Part shown: positions 1 through 6,596 of the stretch, piece by piece | Layout of the letters: each line of letters opens with the position of its first letter | How positions within the stretch are numbered: position 1 is the first letter of the stretch | The notes under the pieces: generated by a model | The model's database searches: none | The model's input: the letters and a program-made list of their open reading frames with translations, nothing else | What the model was told of the DNA's origin: nothing | Assembly (NCBI GenBank): GCA_008933525.1 | Contig: WBUV01000174.1 | Span: forward strand, 1 to 6,869 | Source of the DNA: Bacteroidales bacterium | GTDB taxonomy: Bacteria > Bacteroidota > Bacteroidia > Bacteroidales > Tenuifilaceae | Direction of reading: 5' to 3' | DNA: 6,869 nt | Position numbers and translations under genes: made by a program

Positions 1-509
1 GTATTCGGTAGATTCTTTAAATCCATACCCTTTATTATTCTGAAAAAGTAACCGTGGAGTCTATCTAACTGTAGTTCTTCTTTATTCTTGGGTATTTTTA
101 AATTTATTACTTCTCTTAGAAATCTTTCATATGTTGAGAATCGCGCAATTTTTACCTCTTCAATTTGGTAAATTGTTGGGATCAAACTAATGCTATAGAA
201 GAGCGTGTCGGATTTGTATTGCCCCCAGTTGAGCAGTTCTTTGCTATTGTAACCAATAGCAGTTATTCTGATACTATCTCCAAAACCAACAGGTATATTC
301 AGATAACCCAGCAGATCGGATATTACGCCTACTCGTTTTGTGATATTAATTACATGTGCCAACCCAACCGGATCCTGAGTTTGTGCATCAATAATTCGAA
401 AGTTAATATTCTGGATAGTGTCGTTTATCCTAAATTCTGTTTGGGCATATGTCTTTCCAAGCAAACTTAAGGCAATTACGGTGAGTGTTATTATCCTATT
501 TGGTTTCAA
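1..509 (-). CDS. Exported carboxypeptidase-regulatory-like (transthyretin-fold) protein, 3' end cut by window edge
   Basis: The reverse strand is open from a TTG at 509-507 to the left edge, giving 169 codons with no stop. The N-terminus is a signal peptide: K2 and R5, a hydrophobic stretch from about 6 to 18, and a likely cut after TYA at residue 22. Residues about 36-91 read like a CarboxypepD_reg-like beta-sandwich: IIDAQTQDPVGLAHV, then a glycine-rich turn (SDLLGYLNIPV), then DSIRITAIGY. Such domains occur on many exported or surface proteins of Bacteroidota. The part after about residue 115 (IEEVKIARF...) is not recognised. The TTG is chosen because an in-frame TAA lies two codons upstream and no ATG precedes the signal peptide. 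It lies 110 bases downstream of the lipoprotein gene on the same strand. The family call is by eye; the specific function is unknown. Confidence 0.72.
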   Translation of the reverse strand, partial: MKPNRIITLTVIALSLLGKTYAQTEFRINDTIQNINFRIIDAQTQDPVGLAHVINITKRVGVISDLLGYLNIPVGFGDSIRITAIGYNSKELLNWGQYKSDTLFYSISLIPTIYQIEEVKIARFSTYERFLREVINLKIPKNKEELQLDRLHGYFFRIIKGMDLKNLPN

Positions 510-528
510 TGCTTAAGTTATTTTTATT

Positions 529-536
529 CAAAAATA
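529..536 (-). promoter_or_regulatory. Possible -7 box (TATTTTTG) for the exported protein gene
   Basis: On the minus strand the sequence TATTTTTG fits the Bacteroidota -7 consensus TAnnTTTG and ends 19 bases before the TTG start. The nearest upstream TTG (plus 562-564) is 25 bases away, longer than the usual spacing, so the -33 element is poor. AT-rich DNA gives such matches by chance. Confidence 0.3.
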
Positions 537-619
537 GTCGATGTCGCGAATAAACATTCTTCAATCGGCTAGTTTAACCTAATTTAACCACAGTTATTGT
601 CGAAGAATCTACAAGAAAA

Positions 620-1339
620 TCACCATTTAATCGAAACAAAATGATTGGGATTAAAAGCCGAGTCACTCACTGCACAGTTTACTTTAATATCGTAGTATTG
701 CTCAATCATTTCAATACTTCGTGGCGAGTTGTAAAATTTGATTTCGGTTGCCACCGGATAACCATCAATGCTTTCGTATTTTGAGAATTCAATTTCTCTA
801 TAACCTTTCTCGCTAACTCGTTTCATTTTTAGAAAAAGCAGATCGTTTTTGGTTACCCAAAAACATAATTTGGCTGTGTCGCCCACTACCCATGCTGGCT
901 TACCTTCATATTCTACCTCCATAACTAAATTCAAATTATAGCCCAAGCGTTTCGCCTGTTCAATAGTTATTTCGGGTTGCTGGTTGTTAACGTCTAAACC
1001 AAGGATAATAAGGTCGTGTAACCTTTCAAGTTTTTTAGTAATTAAACCTTTATCGAAAATATACATGGAGTCGTTGCTGAAAAGCATTCCATTTCCAGAA
1101 TCCATGTTGCTAAATTTTATGGCTAGTTTACCTGGGGTTTTGTAAACCTCGTGCCAAGTATCTTCCGAAACCAAAGAGTCATTTTTGTAGTTGTAAACTT
1201 TTTGCGAAAAACATAGAGTGCTGTACCAACAGTCTTTGTTTTTATTATGCATGAGATTTATTAATTCTTCGCCTGATGGTAATTTATTGGGATTACAAGA
1301 CGTTAAAAGCGCTGCAATGCAAATGTAAAGAAGTTTCAT
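620..1339 (-). CDS. Putative lipoprotein, LolA-like fold suspected
   Basis: This is a 239-residue protein with a type II signal peptide: K2, a hydrophobic run at 3-12, and lipobox LTSC with the lipidated cysteine at C15. The residues after the cysteine (NPNKLPSGEE) lack a clear acidic surface-export signal, so a periplasm-facing lipid-anchored protein is the simplest reading. The body alternates short beta-strand-like segments: a tract about 41-77 (TLCFSQKVY ... HEVYKTPGKLAIKF), then GNGMLFSNDSMYIFDKG, then AWVVGD, FWVTKNDLLFLKMKR and EIEFSKYESIDGYPVATEIKF. This order resembles LolA/LppX-type proteins of Bacteroidota, which are lipid- or lipoprotein-binding half-barrels. The assignment rests on pattern only. 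The gene ends in TGA at 622-620. It is followed on the same strand by the carboxypeptidase-regulatory-like gene, and its start faces the ArsC-family gene across a divergent intergenic region. Confidence 0.75.
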   Translation of the reverse strand: MKLLYICIAALLTSCNPNKLPSGEELINLMHNKNKDCWYSTLCFSQKVYNYKNDSLVSEDTWHEVYKTPGKLAIKFSNMDSGNGMLFSNDSMYIFDKGLITKKLERLHDLIILGLDVNNQQPEITIEQAKRLGYNLNLVMEVEYEGKPAWVVGDTAKLCFWVTKNDLLFLKMKRVSEKGYREIEFSKYESIDGYPVATEIKFYNSPRSIEMIEQYYDIKVNCAVSDSAFNPNHFVSIKW

Positions 1340-1387
1340 GTTTTATGTTTTTAGAGTGAGAAGTATACGAAGTATCATCAATAATTA

Positions 1388-1395
1388 CAAAAATA
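1388..1395 (-). promoter_or_regulatory. Possible -7 box (TATTTTTG) for the lipoprotein gene
   Basis: TATTTTTG on the minus strand fits TAnnTTTG and lies 48 bases upstream of the ATG. A TTG at plus 1410-1412 is only 14 bases upstream, shorter than the usual -33/-7 spacing. It is the same octamer as the one before the exported protein gene. Weak call. Confidence 0.28.
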
Positions 1396-1548
1396 TAAAA
1401 TTGGATGCTCAACTCTTTAGTTCTTTGCATAATTTTTGAAGGTGTTAATCCTGTATGATGTTTTAATCGGCTTGTAAACGGTTAATAGTTGAATCTACCT
1501 AATGCAATCAATCTTATTTTTTACTATATTTCACAAAAATTAGTGCTG

Positions 1549-1893
1549 GTGTATAAGATTTACCATAATCCAAAATGTAAAAAAAGTCGTGAAGGCTTGG
1601 AGTACCTAAAGGCTAAATCGATCGATTTTAAAGTCATTAATTACTTGGTCGAAGGCTTGAATGCGGATGAGGTTAAGGAGATACTTCTAAAATCGAATCT
1701 TAAACCATTGCAAATTGTTCGTTCTCAGGATGATTACTTTAAGAATTATTTAAAGAATAAAAATTTTTCGGACGATGAGTGGGTTCAGATTATAATGGAA
1801 AACCCAAAAATTTTACAAAGGCCTATTGTTGTAGGAGCGCATAAAGCTGTACTAGCAAATCCTCCTCAAAATATTGATAAATTAATTAAATAG
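1549..1893 (+). CDS. ArsC/Spx-family (arsenate reductase-like) small thiol protein
   Basis: With the GTG at 1549 the protein has 114 residues, the usual size for this thioredoxin-fold family, and begins MYKIYHNPKCKKSREGL. C10 in HNPKCKKSR is the expected catalytic cysteine. R58 (LQIVRSQ) and R91 (ILQRPIVV) match two of the three arginines that bind oxyanion in glutaredoxin-linked ArsC. The third (in CRPSE of the E. coli enzyme) is not obvious in VLANPPQNI. The reading frame is open back to a TTG at 1489, but the extra 20 residues (MNLPNAINLI...) have no counterpart in the family and span probable promoter DNA. GTG 1543 is another possible start. No other ars gene is visible, so an arsenate role is unproven; a general thiol-redox or Spx/YffB-like role is equally possible. 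The CAP gene follows after 7 bases. Confidence 0.82.
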   Translation: MYKIYHNPKCKKSREGLEYLKAKSIDFKVINYLVEGLNADEVKEILLKSNLKPLQIVRSQDDYFKNYLKNKNFSDDEWVQIIMENPKILQRPIVVGAHKAVLANPPQNIDKLIK

Positions 1894-1900
1894 ATTAGTC

Positions 1901-2755
1901 ATGATTAGGTATTTCGTACTCTTGTCATTGGTGGTATTCTGTTTTCCTAGTGGTTTAATTGCACAAGGTAATACAGATATTGCTGCATTAGAGTTAGAGG
2001 TTCACAACCAGATAAACCAGTATAGAGTAGGTAAGGGGCTTCGAGAACTTAAGCCCAATAATGCGATCAGAAACGAAGCTTTAACTCATTCTAAAAATAT
2101 GGCGTCGGGTAAAGTGCCTTTCAGCCATAAAGGATTTGATGAACGTTTCAATAAACTAGCCACAATATTCAATATTTCATCAGGTTCCGAGAATGTTGCC
2201 AACGGACCTGCCGATGCTAAAACTATTGTTGAGGGATGGCTTGCTAGTCCTAAGCACAAAGAGAATATTGAGGGTGATTTTAACATGACCGGTATTGGAA
2301 TAGCACAAGCCAAGAACGGAACATTTTTCTACACTCAACTTTTTGTTAAAAGTCCCGAAAAACCAAAAATTGTTGTGGATGAATTTGAGAATGATCTTCT
2401 TAGATTGATCAATGAACATAGGAAAAGTTTGGGGCTATCAGGGTTTTCAAAGAATGAACTTATAAAGGTTGAGGCATTAAAGTATTCCGAGCAAATGGCG
2501 GCCGGCAGAGTGCCTATAGGACCTCCAAGTTTTGATAGTCCTATTCGCAGGCTTGTTCAAACGATGAATGCTAAGGCTATGGCGGAACTTATAGGGTATG
2601 GATTTAATACACCTAAGGAGGTGTTTGATAGTTGGATGGCCAGCTCCAAGCAGCGCGAGACAATTGAGGGAAGTTACGATTTAACAGGTATTGGTATTAC
2701 GCAATCGAAAGATGGGAAGGTGTTTGTTACACAGGTTTTCATTTTAAGTCGATAG
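1901..2755 (+). CDS. Secreted protein with two tandem CAP (SCP/PR1) domains
   Basis: This 284-residue protein starts with a signal peptide (hydrophobic residues 5-20, likely cut between A21 and Q22). It has two CAP domains, about 30-150 and 162-283, joined by a short linker (KSPEKPKIVVD). Domain 1 has the hallmarks of bacterial YkwD-like CAP proteins: HNQINQYR at 35-42, FSH with H76, SENV with E97, WLASPKHKENI with H119, and TGIGIAQ at 130-136. Domain 2 aligns to it with no gaps at a constant offset of 132 residues and keeps E229, W245 and TGIGITQ, but has P208 in place of H76 and Q251 in place of H119. It should therefore lack the histidine pair of the pocket. CAP proteins of bacteria are extracellular and their activity is mostly unknown. 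The gene sits 7 bases after the ArsC-family gene and 18 bases before the fumarase gene, so it is probably co-transcribed with both. Confidence 0.9.
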   Translation: MIRYFVLLSLVVFCFPSGLIAQGNTDIAALELEVHNQINQYRVGKGLRELKPNNAIRNEALTHSKNMASGKVPFSHKGFDERFNKLATIFNISSGSENVANGPADAKTIVEGWLASPKHKENIEGDFNMTGIGIAQAKNGTFFYTQLFVKSPEKPKIVVDEFENDLLRLINEHRKSLGLSGFSKNELIKVEALKYSEQMAAGRVPIGPPSFDSPIRRLVQTMNAKAMAELIGYGFNTPKEVFDSWMASSKQRETIEGSYDLTGIGITQSKDGKVFVTQVFILSR

Positions 2756-2773
2756 TCACCAAAACTAAATATA

Positions 2774-4396
2774 ATGGCAACTCCTGATTTCTACTACCAG
2801 GAACGTTTTCCTGTTGGAAACGACCAAACAGAATATTATCTTTTAACCAAGGAGTTTGTTTCGCTTGCAAAGTTTGAGGGCGAAGAAGTTGTTAAAGTTG
2901 ATCCAGAGGGTTTGTCCGTTCTGGCCAAAGCAGCAATGCACGATACCTCATTTATGCTCCGCACAGAGCATATAAAACAAATTGCAGCAATACTCGAAGA
3001 CCCTGAGGCTAGCAAAAACGACAAGTTTGTTGCTTTAGTTATTCTCCGTAATGCAGAGATATCTGCAAAGGGAATTCTACCAATTTGTCAAGATACAGGA
3101 ACAGCCACTGTTTTTGCAAAAAAGGGCCAAAAGGTATGGACTGGAGGGAACGATTATGAATCGATCTCTCGAGGAATATACAAAACCTTTACCCAAGAGT
3201 ATCTCCGATACTCACAAACAGTAGCATTGGATATGTACTCCGAAAAGAATTCTGGAACAAACCTGCCTGCTCAAATCGATATTTATGCAACAAAAGGCAA
3301 TGAGTACGAATTCCTGTTTGTAGCAAAAGGTGGTGGCTCGGCAAATAAGAGTATGCTGTTTCAGGAAACAAAAGCACTGCTTACACCTGAAAAACTTGAG
3401 GCATATTTAATTGATAAAATCAAAAATCTAGGTACAGCAGCTTGTCCTCCTTACCATATAGCTTTTGTAATTGGCGGAACATCGGCAGAGGATACGCTTA
3501 AAACGGTAAAATTGGCATCGACAAAATACTTAGATACTTTACCAACAAAAGGAAATGAGCACGGGCAAGCATTCCGCGATGTTGAGTTGGAGGAAAAGAT
3601 TCTGAAAGCAACCTACAATATGGGTATTGGCGCTCAGTTTGGCGGTAAGTATATGGCGCTTGATGTTCGGATTATTCGATTGCCACGCCATGGCGCTTCA
3701 TGTCCTGTTGGTATTGGTGTATCGTGTATTGCCGACCGCAATATTCGCGCAAAAATAAATCGCGATGGTATTTGGATTGAAAAGTTGGAGAGTAACCCTG
3801 GTCGTTTTATACCTGAGCAATGGCGTAAGCCCGATGAAAGTGGAGCCGTAAAGGTTGATTTGAATTTGCCAATGCCTCAAATCCTTGCCGAGTTAAGTAA
3901 ACATCCTGTTGGAACAAGGCTGTCTCTGAATGGGACTATAATTGTAGGTCGCGATATTGCTCACGCAAAACTGAAAGAACGAATCGATAAAGGCGAAGGC
4001 TTACCCGAATATATCAAAAATCACCCAATTTACTATGCTGGCCCAGCAAAAACACCAGCAGGAATGCCTTCAGGTTCCTTTGGCCCAACCACTGCAGGGC
4101 GTATGGACTCATATGTGGATTTATTCCAATCGCAAGGCGGAAGTCTTATTATGATAGCCAAAGGCAATCGTAGTCAGGCGGTAACCGATGCTTGCAAAAA
4201 GTATGGTGGTTTTTACTTAGGAAGCATTGGAGGACCCGCAGCTATTCTTGCCGAGGAAAATATCCGGAAAGTAGAACTTATTGAGTACCCTGAACTGGGT
4301 ATGGAGGCAATCTACAGAATCGAGGTGGTTGATTTTCCTGCTTTCATCCTTGTTGATGATAAGGGTAACGATTTTTACAAGCAGGTGATGAAGTAA
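2774..4396 (+). CDS. fumA: Class I fumarate hydratase (iron-sulfur fumarase)
   Basis: This 540-residue cytoplasmic enzyme interconverts fumarate and (S)-malate in the TCA cycle or its reductive branch. Its length matches single-chain FumA/FumB enzymes (about 548 residues), in which alpha and beta units are fused. The alpha part (about 1-330) has [11 protein letters not shown] with C105, GTAACPPYH with C224, and GVSCIADRN with C318. These are the same positions as the three [4Fe-4S] ligands in E. coli FumA. Other landmarks are the KGGGSANKS loop and IGGTSAE. The beta part (about 365-540) has [50 protein letters not shown] and [10 protein letters not shown]. Nothing is missing. The ATG follows an A-rich stretch typical of this phylum with no Shine-Dalgarno. 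It ends a probable three-gene transcript; no promoter is seen in the 18-base gap. The oxygen-sensitive class I type fits an anaerobic or microaerobic host (inference). Confidence 0.97.
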   Translation: MATPDFYYQERFPVGNDQTEYYLLTKEFVSLAKFEGEEVVKVDPEGLSVLAKAAMHDTSFMLRTEHIKQIAAILEDPEASKNDKFVALVILRNAEISAKGILPICQDTGTATVFAKKGQKVWTGGNDYESISRGIYKTFTQEYLRYSQTVALDMYSEKNSGTNLPAQIDIYATKGNEYEFLFVAKGGGSANKSMLFQETKALLTPEKLEAYLIDKIKNLGTAACPPYHIAFVIGGTSAEDTLKTVKLASTKYLDTLPTKGNEHGQAFRDVELEEKILKATYNMGIGAQFGGKYMALDVRIIRLPRHGASCPVGIGVSCIADRNIRAKINRDGIWIEKLESNPGRFIPEQWRKPDESGAVKVDLNLPMPQILAELSKHPVGTRLSLNGTIIVGRDIAHAKLKERIDKGEGLPEYIKNHPIYYAGPAKTPAGMPSGSFGPTTAGRMDSYVDLFQSQGGSLIMIAKGNRSQAVTDACKKYGGFYLGSIGGPAAILAEENIRKVELIEYPELGMEAIYRIEVVDFPAFILVDDKGNDFYKQVMK

Positions 4397-4420
4397 AATT
4401 CTGTGGGGCGCTTATCTGTC

Positions 4421-4442
4421 ATTCCGGGCATAGCCCCGGAAT
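4421..4442. repeat. REP-like palindrome, possible fumA 3' hairpin
   Basis: An 8-bp perfect stem (attccggg / cccggaat) with loop CATAGC lies 24 bases after the fumA stop. The sequence around it (GTCATTCCGGGC...CCCGGAATC) resembles short dispersed palindromes found in many bacterial genomes. No T-run follows on the plus strand, so an intrinsic terminator is not supported, though the stem may stabilise the mRNA end. That it is repeated elsewhere in the genome is inference. Confidence 0.55.
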
Positions 4443-4530
4443 CTAAATAGAATAAATAAACAACTAGATAAATTTATTCGTTCAACAGATACAAATTTCA
4501 TCTATTAAACTAAGGTTATTCTTTGCATCT

Positions 4531-4558
4531 CTTACTTTTTCCATGATGAAAAAGTAAG
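4531..4558. repeat. Perfect 11-bp hairpin
   Basis: The arms cttactttttc (4531-4541) and gaaaaagtaag (4548-4558) are exact reverse complements around the loop CATGAT. Similar CTTACTTTTT...AAAAAGTAAG palindromes are, from memory, common intergenic repeats in Bacteroidota. It directly abuts the larger inverted repeat to its right and may be part of the same element. Confidence 0.6.
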
Positions 4559-4569
4559 CAAAAAATCTA

Positions 4570-4692
4570 GGCAAAACTATGCTTCTCCCCGCCCTGCTGA
4601 AAGTATGGAATTTCTGCAAAAGTAGGCAAGCCCCTTTTGCGAAATTCTAAATACTTCCAGCATTCACGCTTTCTCAGGCTCGCAGTTTTGCC
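4570..4692. repeat. Nested imperfect inverted repeat, MITE-like or structured RNA element
   Basis: Three pairs of arms are nested around one centre. The outer pair is ggcaaaact (4570-4578) with agttttgcc (4684-4692), exact. The middle pair is tgctgaaagtat (4595-4606) with atacttccagca (4651-4662), one mismatch. The inner pair is gaatttctgcaaaag (4608-4622) with cttttgcgaaattc (4634-4647), one bulged T. Between the outer and middle arms the two sides differ (an internal loop). The pairing can be extended outward with a 2-base bulge (gtaagcaa 4554-4561 with ttgcttttac 4705-4714). There is no coding capacity. A non-autonomous mobile repeat or a large structured RNA are both possible. Confidence 0.6.
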
Positions 4693-4835
4693 AAACCTGC
4701 CCGCTTGCTTTTACATTATTTTATTTTTCTTGATATTCATACCAATTTAAGTTTTAAACCAGATGATAGCCTTTTTAGCAAGCCCCAATTGTTTAAAGAA
4801 AAGCATACTTGTTCTCTAAAAATGACAATAGGTTG

Positions 4836-4843
4836 TATCTTTG
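4836..4843 (+). promoter_or_regulatory. Probable -7 box (TATCTTTG) of the mtnA cluster
   Basis: TATCTTTG is an exact TAnnTTTG match, with a TTG at 4809-4811 as possible -33 element, 24 bases upstream (slightly long). Transcription would begin near 4850 and leave about 30 bases of leader before the TTG start at 4880. That is too short for a SAM riboswitch, and none is recognised. Confidence 0.5.
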
Positions 4844-4879
4844 CCCAATATTTTGTGTCAAATTTCTAAAATCTGCATT

Positions 4880-5986
4880 TTGAAAGTCAACGGAAAGCAT
4901 TACAGGACAATCTGGTTGGAAGAGGGTGGCTCTCCTTGCGTAAAAATTATCGACCAGCGTTTCTTACCGCATCAATTTATAATTGAGGATATAACCAACT
5001 TCAACCAAATGGTTGTAGCAATTAAGGATATGCACCTTAGAGGTGCTGGGTTAATTGGTGTTGCTGCAGCCTATGGTATTTACTTGGCAATATTGGAGTC
5101 TGCTAAAACCGATAGTTTTGATACAAATCTATCTAAACTAGCCAAAGAACTTGCCGAAACTCGACCCACTGCGGTAAATCTGATTTGGGCAATTGATAGG
5201 CTGATGGCCGAAGTTGCAAAAGTAAATTCTATTGGAGATAAAATTAAGGTTGCAAAGCAAACTGCCCAGCTAATTGCCGATGAGGATGCAGATAGCAGCC
5301 AAAGCATAGGCATATTTGGCGTTGAAATCATTGAGCAAATTAGTAAGGCTAAGAAAGGCGATGTTGTAAATATTCTTACTCATTGTAACGCCGGTTGGTT
5401 GGCTTTTGCCGATTATGGCACTGCCACTGCCCCAATTTACGAAGCGCATAAACGAGGAATAAAAGTGCACGTTTGGGTTGACGAGACTCGACCACGGAAT
5501 CAGGGTGCTTCACTAACTGCCTGGGAGTTGTTGAACGAGGGCGTTCCTCACACCTTGATTCCCGATAATACGGGCGGTCATCTTATGCAGCACGGAATGG
5601 TCGATATGATTATAACTGGCGCTGACAGGGTAACAAGCAATGGCGATGCAGCCAATAAAATAGGTACTTACCTTAAAGCATTGGCCGCTGCCGACAATAA
5701 AATTCCTTTTTACATTGCAGCACCATCGTCATCGTTCGATTGGACATTGACCGATGGTGTTAAGCAAATTCCCATTGAGCAACGTCATCCTAACGAGGTT
5801 CGCTATATTTCTGGCTTATCAAATAGAAAGGTTGAAGAGGTGTTGATTTGTCCTGAGAATACACCTGTGGCCAATTACGGTTTTGATGTTACCCCTGCAC
5901 GATTAATCACTGGGATTATTACGGAACGAGGAGTTTGCAGTGCAACAACCGAATCTATCCGTTCACTTTATCCCGAAAAGTTCTAG
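4880..5986 (+). CDS. mtnA: S-methyl-5-thioribose-1-phosphate isomerase
   Basis: The enzyme isomerises 5-methylthioribose-1-phosphate to 5-methylthioribulose-1-phosphate in MTA salvage and belongs to the eIF2B alpha/beta/delta-like fold family. From the TTG at 4880 the protein has 368 residues and begins MKVNGKHYRTIW, as in relatives. The frame is open to a TTG at 4841, but that codon lies inside the -7 box, and the extra 13 residues have no family counterpart. Landmarks are RGAGLIGVAAAYG (R54), THCNAGWLAFADYGTA with catalytic C169, VWVDETRPRNQGASLTAWEL, ITGADRV with catalytic D249, NGDAANKIGTY, and IPIEQR near residue 300. Length and motifs are complete. Three bases separate its TAG from the next ATG, so it leads a tight cluster with the class II aldolase gene and mtnP. 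Related ribose-1,5-bisphosphate isomerases share the fold, but the mtnP neighbour supports MtnA. Confidence 0.95.
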   Translation: MKVNGKHYRTIWLEEGGSPCVKIIDQRFLPHQFIIEDITNFNQMVVAIKDMHLRGAGLIGVAAAYGIYLAILESAKTDSFDTNLSKLAKELAETRPTAVNLIWAIDRLMAEVAKVNSIGDKIKVAKQTAQLIADEDADSSQSIGIFGVEIIEQISKAKKGDVVNILTHCNAGWLAFADYGTATAPIYEAHKRGIKVHVWVDETRPRNQGASLTAWELLNEGVPHTLIPDNTGGHLMQHGMVDMIITGADRVTSNGDAANKIGTYLKALAAADNKIPFYIAAPSSSFDWTLTDGVKQIPIEQRHPNEVRYISGLSNRKVEEVLICPENTPVANYGFDVTPARLITGIITERGVCSATTESIRSLYPEKF

Positions 5987-5989
5987 TTT

Positions 5990-6484
5990 ATGCAGGATGG
6001 AGTAATAAAATTTACCTGCAACTGGACAAAGGCAGAGCCTTTTGCTCCAGAAATCATAGCAGAACTCAACTATTGGCGTCAGATTCTATATGCAAAAGGC
6101 TTGATTGGCCTCGATAAACAGGGGATTGGCTATGGAAACATCAGCATAAGGTATCAACAGAACCAATTCATTATAAGTGGCTCTGGAACTGGGCAACACC
6201 CTGAATTAAGCAATGAGCATTATACCTTAGTAACAAATTTTAATGTTCATAGAAACACTGTTGATGCTGTTGGGCCAATTATTGCATCGTCGGAATCGAT
6301 GACACACGCAATACTTTACCAATGCGACTCAAGCATTAATGCTGTTGTACACGTTCATCACCGAGATTTGTGGAGAAGTTTGATGTATAAAGTGCCTACA
6401 ACCGATAAAAAGGCCGAGTACGGTACCCCCGAAATGGCAAAAGAGATGGTTCGACTTTACAGTAAAACCGAATTGCCAAAATGA
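5990..6484 (+). CDS. Class II aldolase/adducin-family protein, ended early by an in-frame TGA
   Basis: The open part encodes 164 residues of a class II aldolase-family enzyme that would normally run to about 201. Visible landmarks are GYGNISIR (N50, phosphate loop), SGSGTG at 63-68, SSESMTH with E102 as the likely catalytic acid/base, and HVHH with H121 and H123 as the first two metal ligands. These are followed by the PTT...YGTPEMA segment at 136-150. The third metal ligand lies beyond the TGA at 6482-6484, so this fragment alone should not form a complete active site. Between mtnA and mtnP, the intact gene would act on 5-methylthioribulose-1-phosphate. It could be an Ald2-type aldolase giving dihydroxyacetone phosphate and methylthioacetaldehyde (DHAP shunt), or the MtnB dehydratase, which belongs to the same superfamily. 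I lean to the aldolase because of the HVHH and YGTPEMA motifs, but cannot settle it. Confidence 0.85.
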   Translation: MQDGVIKFTCNWTKAEPFAPEIIAELNYWRQILYAKGLIGLDKQGIGYGNISIRYQQNQFIISGSGTGQHPELSNEHYTLVTNFNVHRNTVDAVGPIIASSESMTHAILYQCDSSINAVVHVHHRDLWRSLMYKVPTTDKKAEYGTPEMAKEMVRLYSKTELPK

Positions 6485-6595
6485 AAATTGTTGGTTATGG
6501 CCGGACACGAGGAGGGTGTGGTATCTTTTGGTATAAATGTGGAATTGGCCGCAAAGATTATTGTCGATAAAATGATTGAATTAGGAATTGAATAG
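6485..6595 (+). pseudogene. C-terminal remainder of the class II aldolase gene after the in-frame TGA
   Basis: The frame of the aldolase gene continues directly after the TGA for 36 codons to a TAG at 6593-6595. It reads KLLVMAGHEEGVVSFG and then an amphipathic helix ending MIELGIE. GHEEG carries the third metal-ligand histidine (H173 in the uninterrupted numbering) and is the standard C-terminal motif of the family. The frame is unchanged on both sides, so the break is a base substitution rather than an indel. An internal ATG at 6497 could start a 32-residue peptide, but nothing suggests that it is a gene. The mtnP ATG follows one base after this TAG, which is the spacing expected if the ancestral gene ended here. 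Confidence 0.8.
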
Positions 6596-6596
6596 A

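Larger units (their letters stand above)
4397..4879. other. Gene-free intergenic region with repeats
   Basis: No convincing reading frame on either strand between fumA and mtnA. It contains, in order, a REP-like hairpin (4421-4442), an AT-rich spacer, a perfect 11-bp hairpin (4531-4558), a nested imperfect inverted repeat (4570-4692), T-rich DNA (4715-4735), and the mtnA promoter candidate (4836-4843). The fumA transcript has no classic hairpin-plus-T-run terminator here; one of the hairpins may serve that role. Confidence 0.7.

Noticed and set aside
165..470. 101-codon plus-strand frame
   Set aside because: It lies opposite the minus-strand exported protein gene, which has a signal peptide and a recognisable domain, while this frame has neither.
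607..613. Possible terminator formed by attcttc and gaagaat (minus strand) after the lipoprotein gene
   Set aside because: The arms are only 7 bases, the loop is about 40 bases, and no T-run follows.
1489..1548. N-terminal extension of the ArsC-family protein from TTG 1489
   Set aside because: The family begins directly at the beta-strand before HNPKC, and the 20 extra residues look like translated AT-rich intergenic DNA.
2086..2419. Minus-strand frames inside the CAP gene
   Set aside because: They are opposite a well-supported coding region and show no family motif.
4844..4879. SAM or other riboswitch upstream of mtnA
   Set aside because: The leader after the probable promoter is only about 30 bases and no known aptamer core is seen further upstream.
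6482..6521. Possible selenocysteine TGA with a downstream hairpin (stem acac/gtgt at 6505-6508 and 6516-6519, G-first loop)
   Set aside because: The stem is short, with a GG bulge, and lies in DNA fixed by the conserved GHEEG codons. The TGA falls at a non-catalytic position, and I know of no selenoprotein in this family. Finding no selA/selB/selD in the genome would exclude it.
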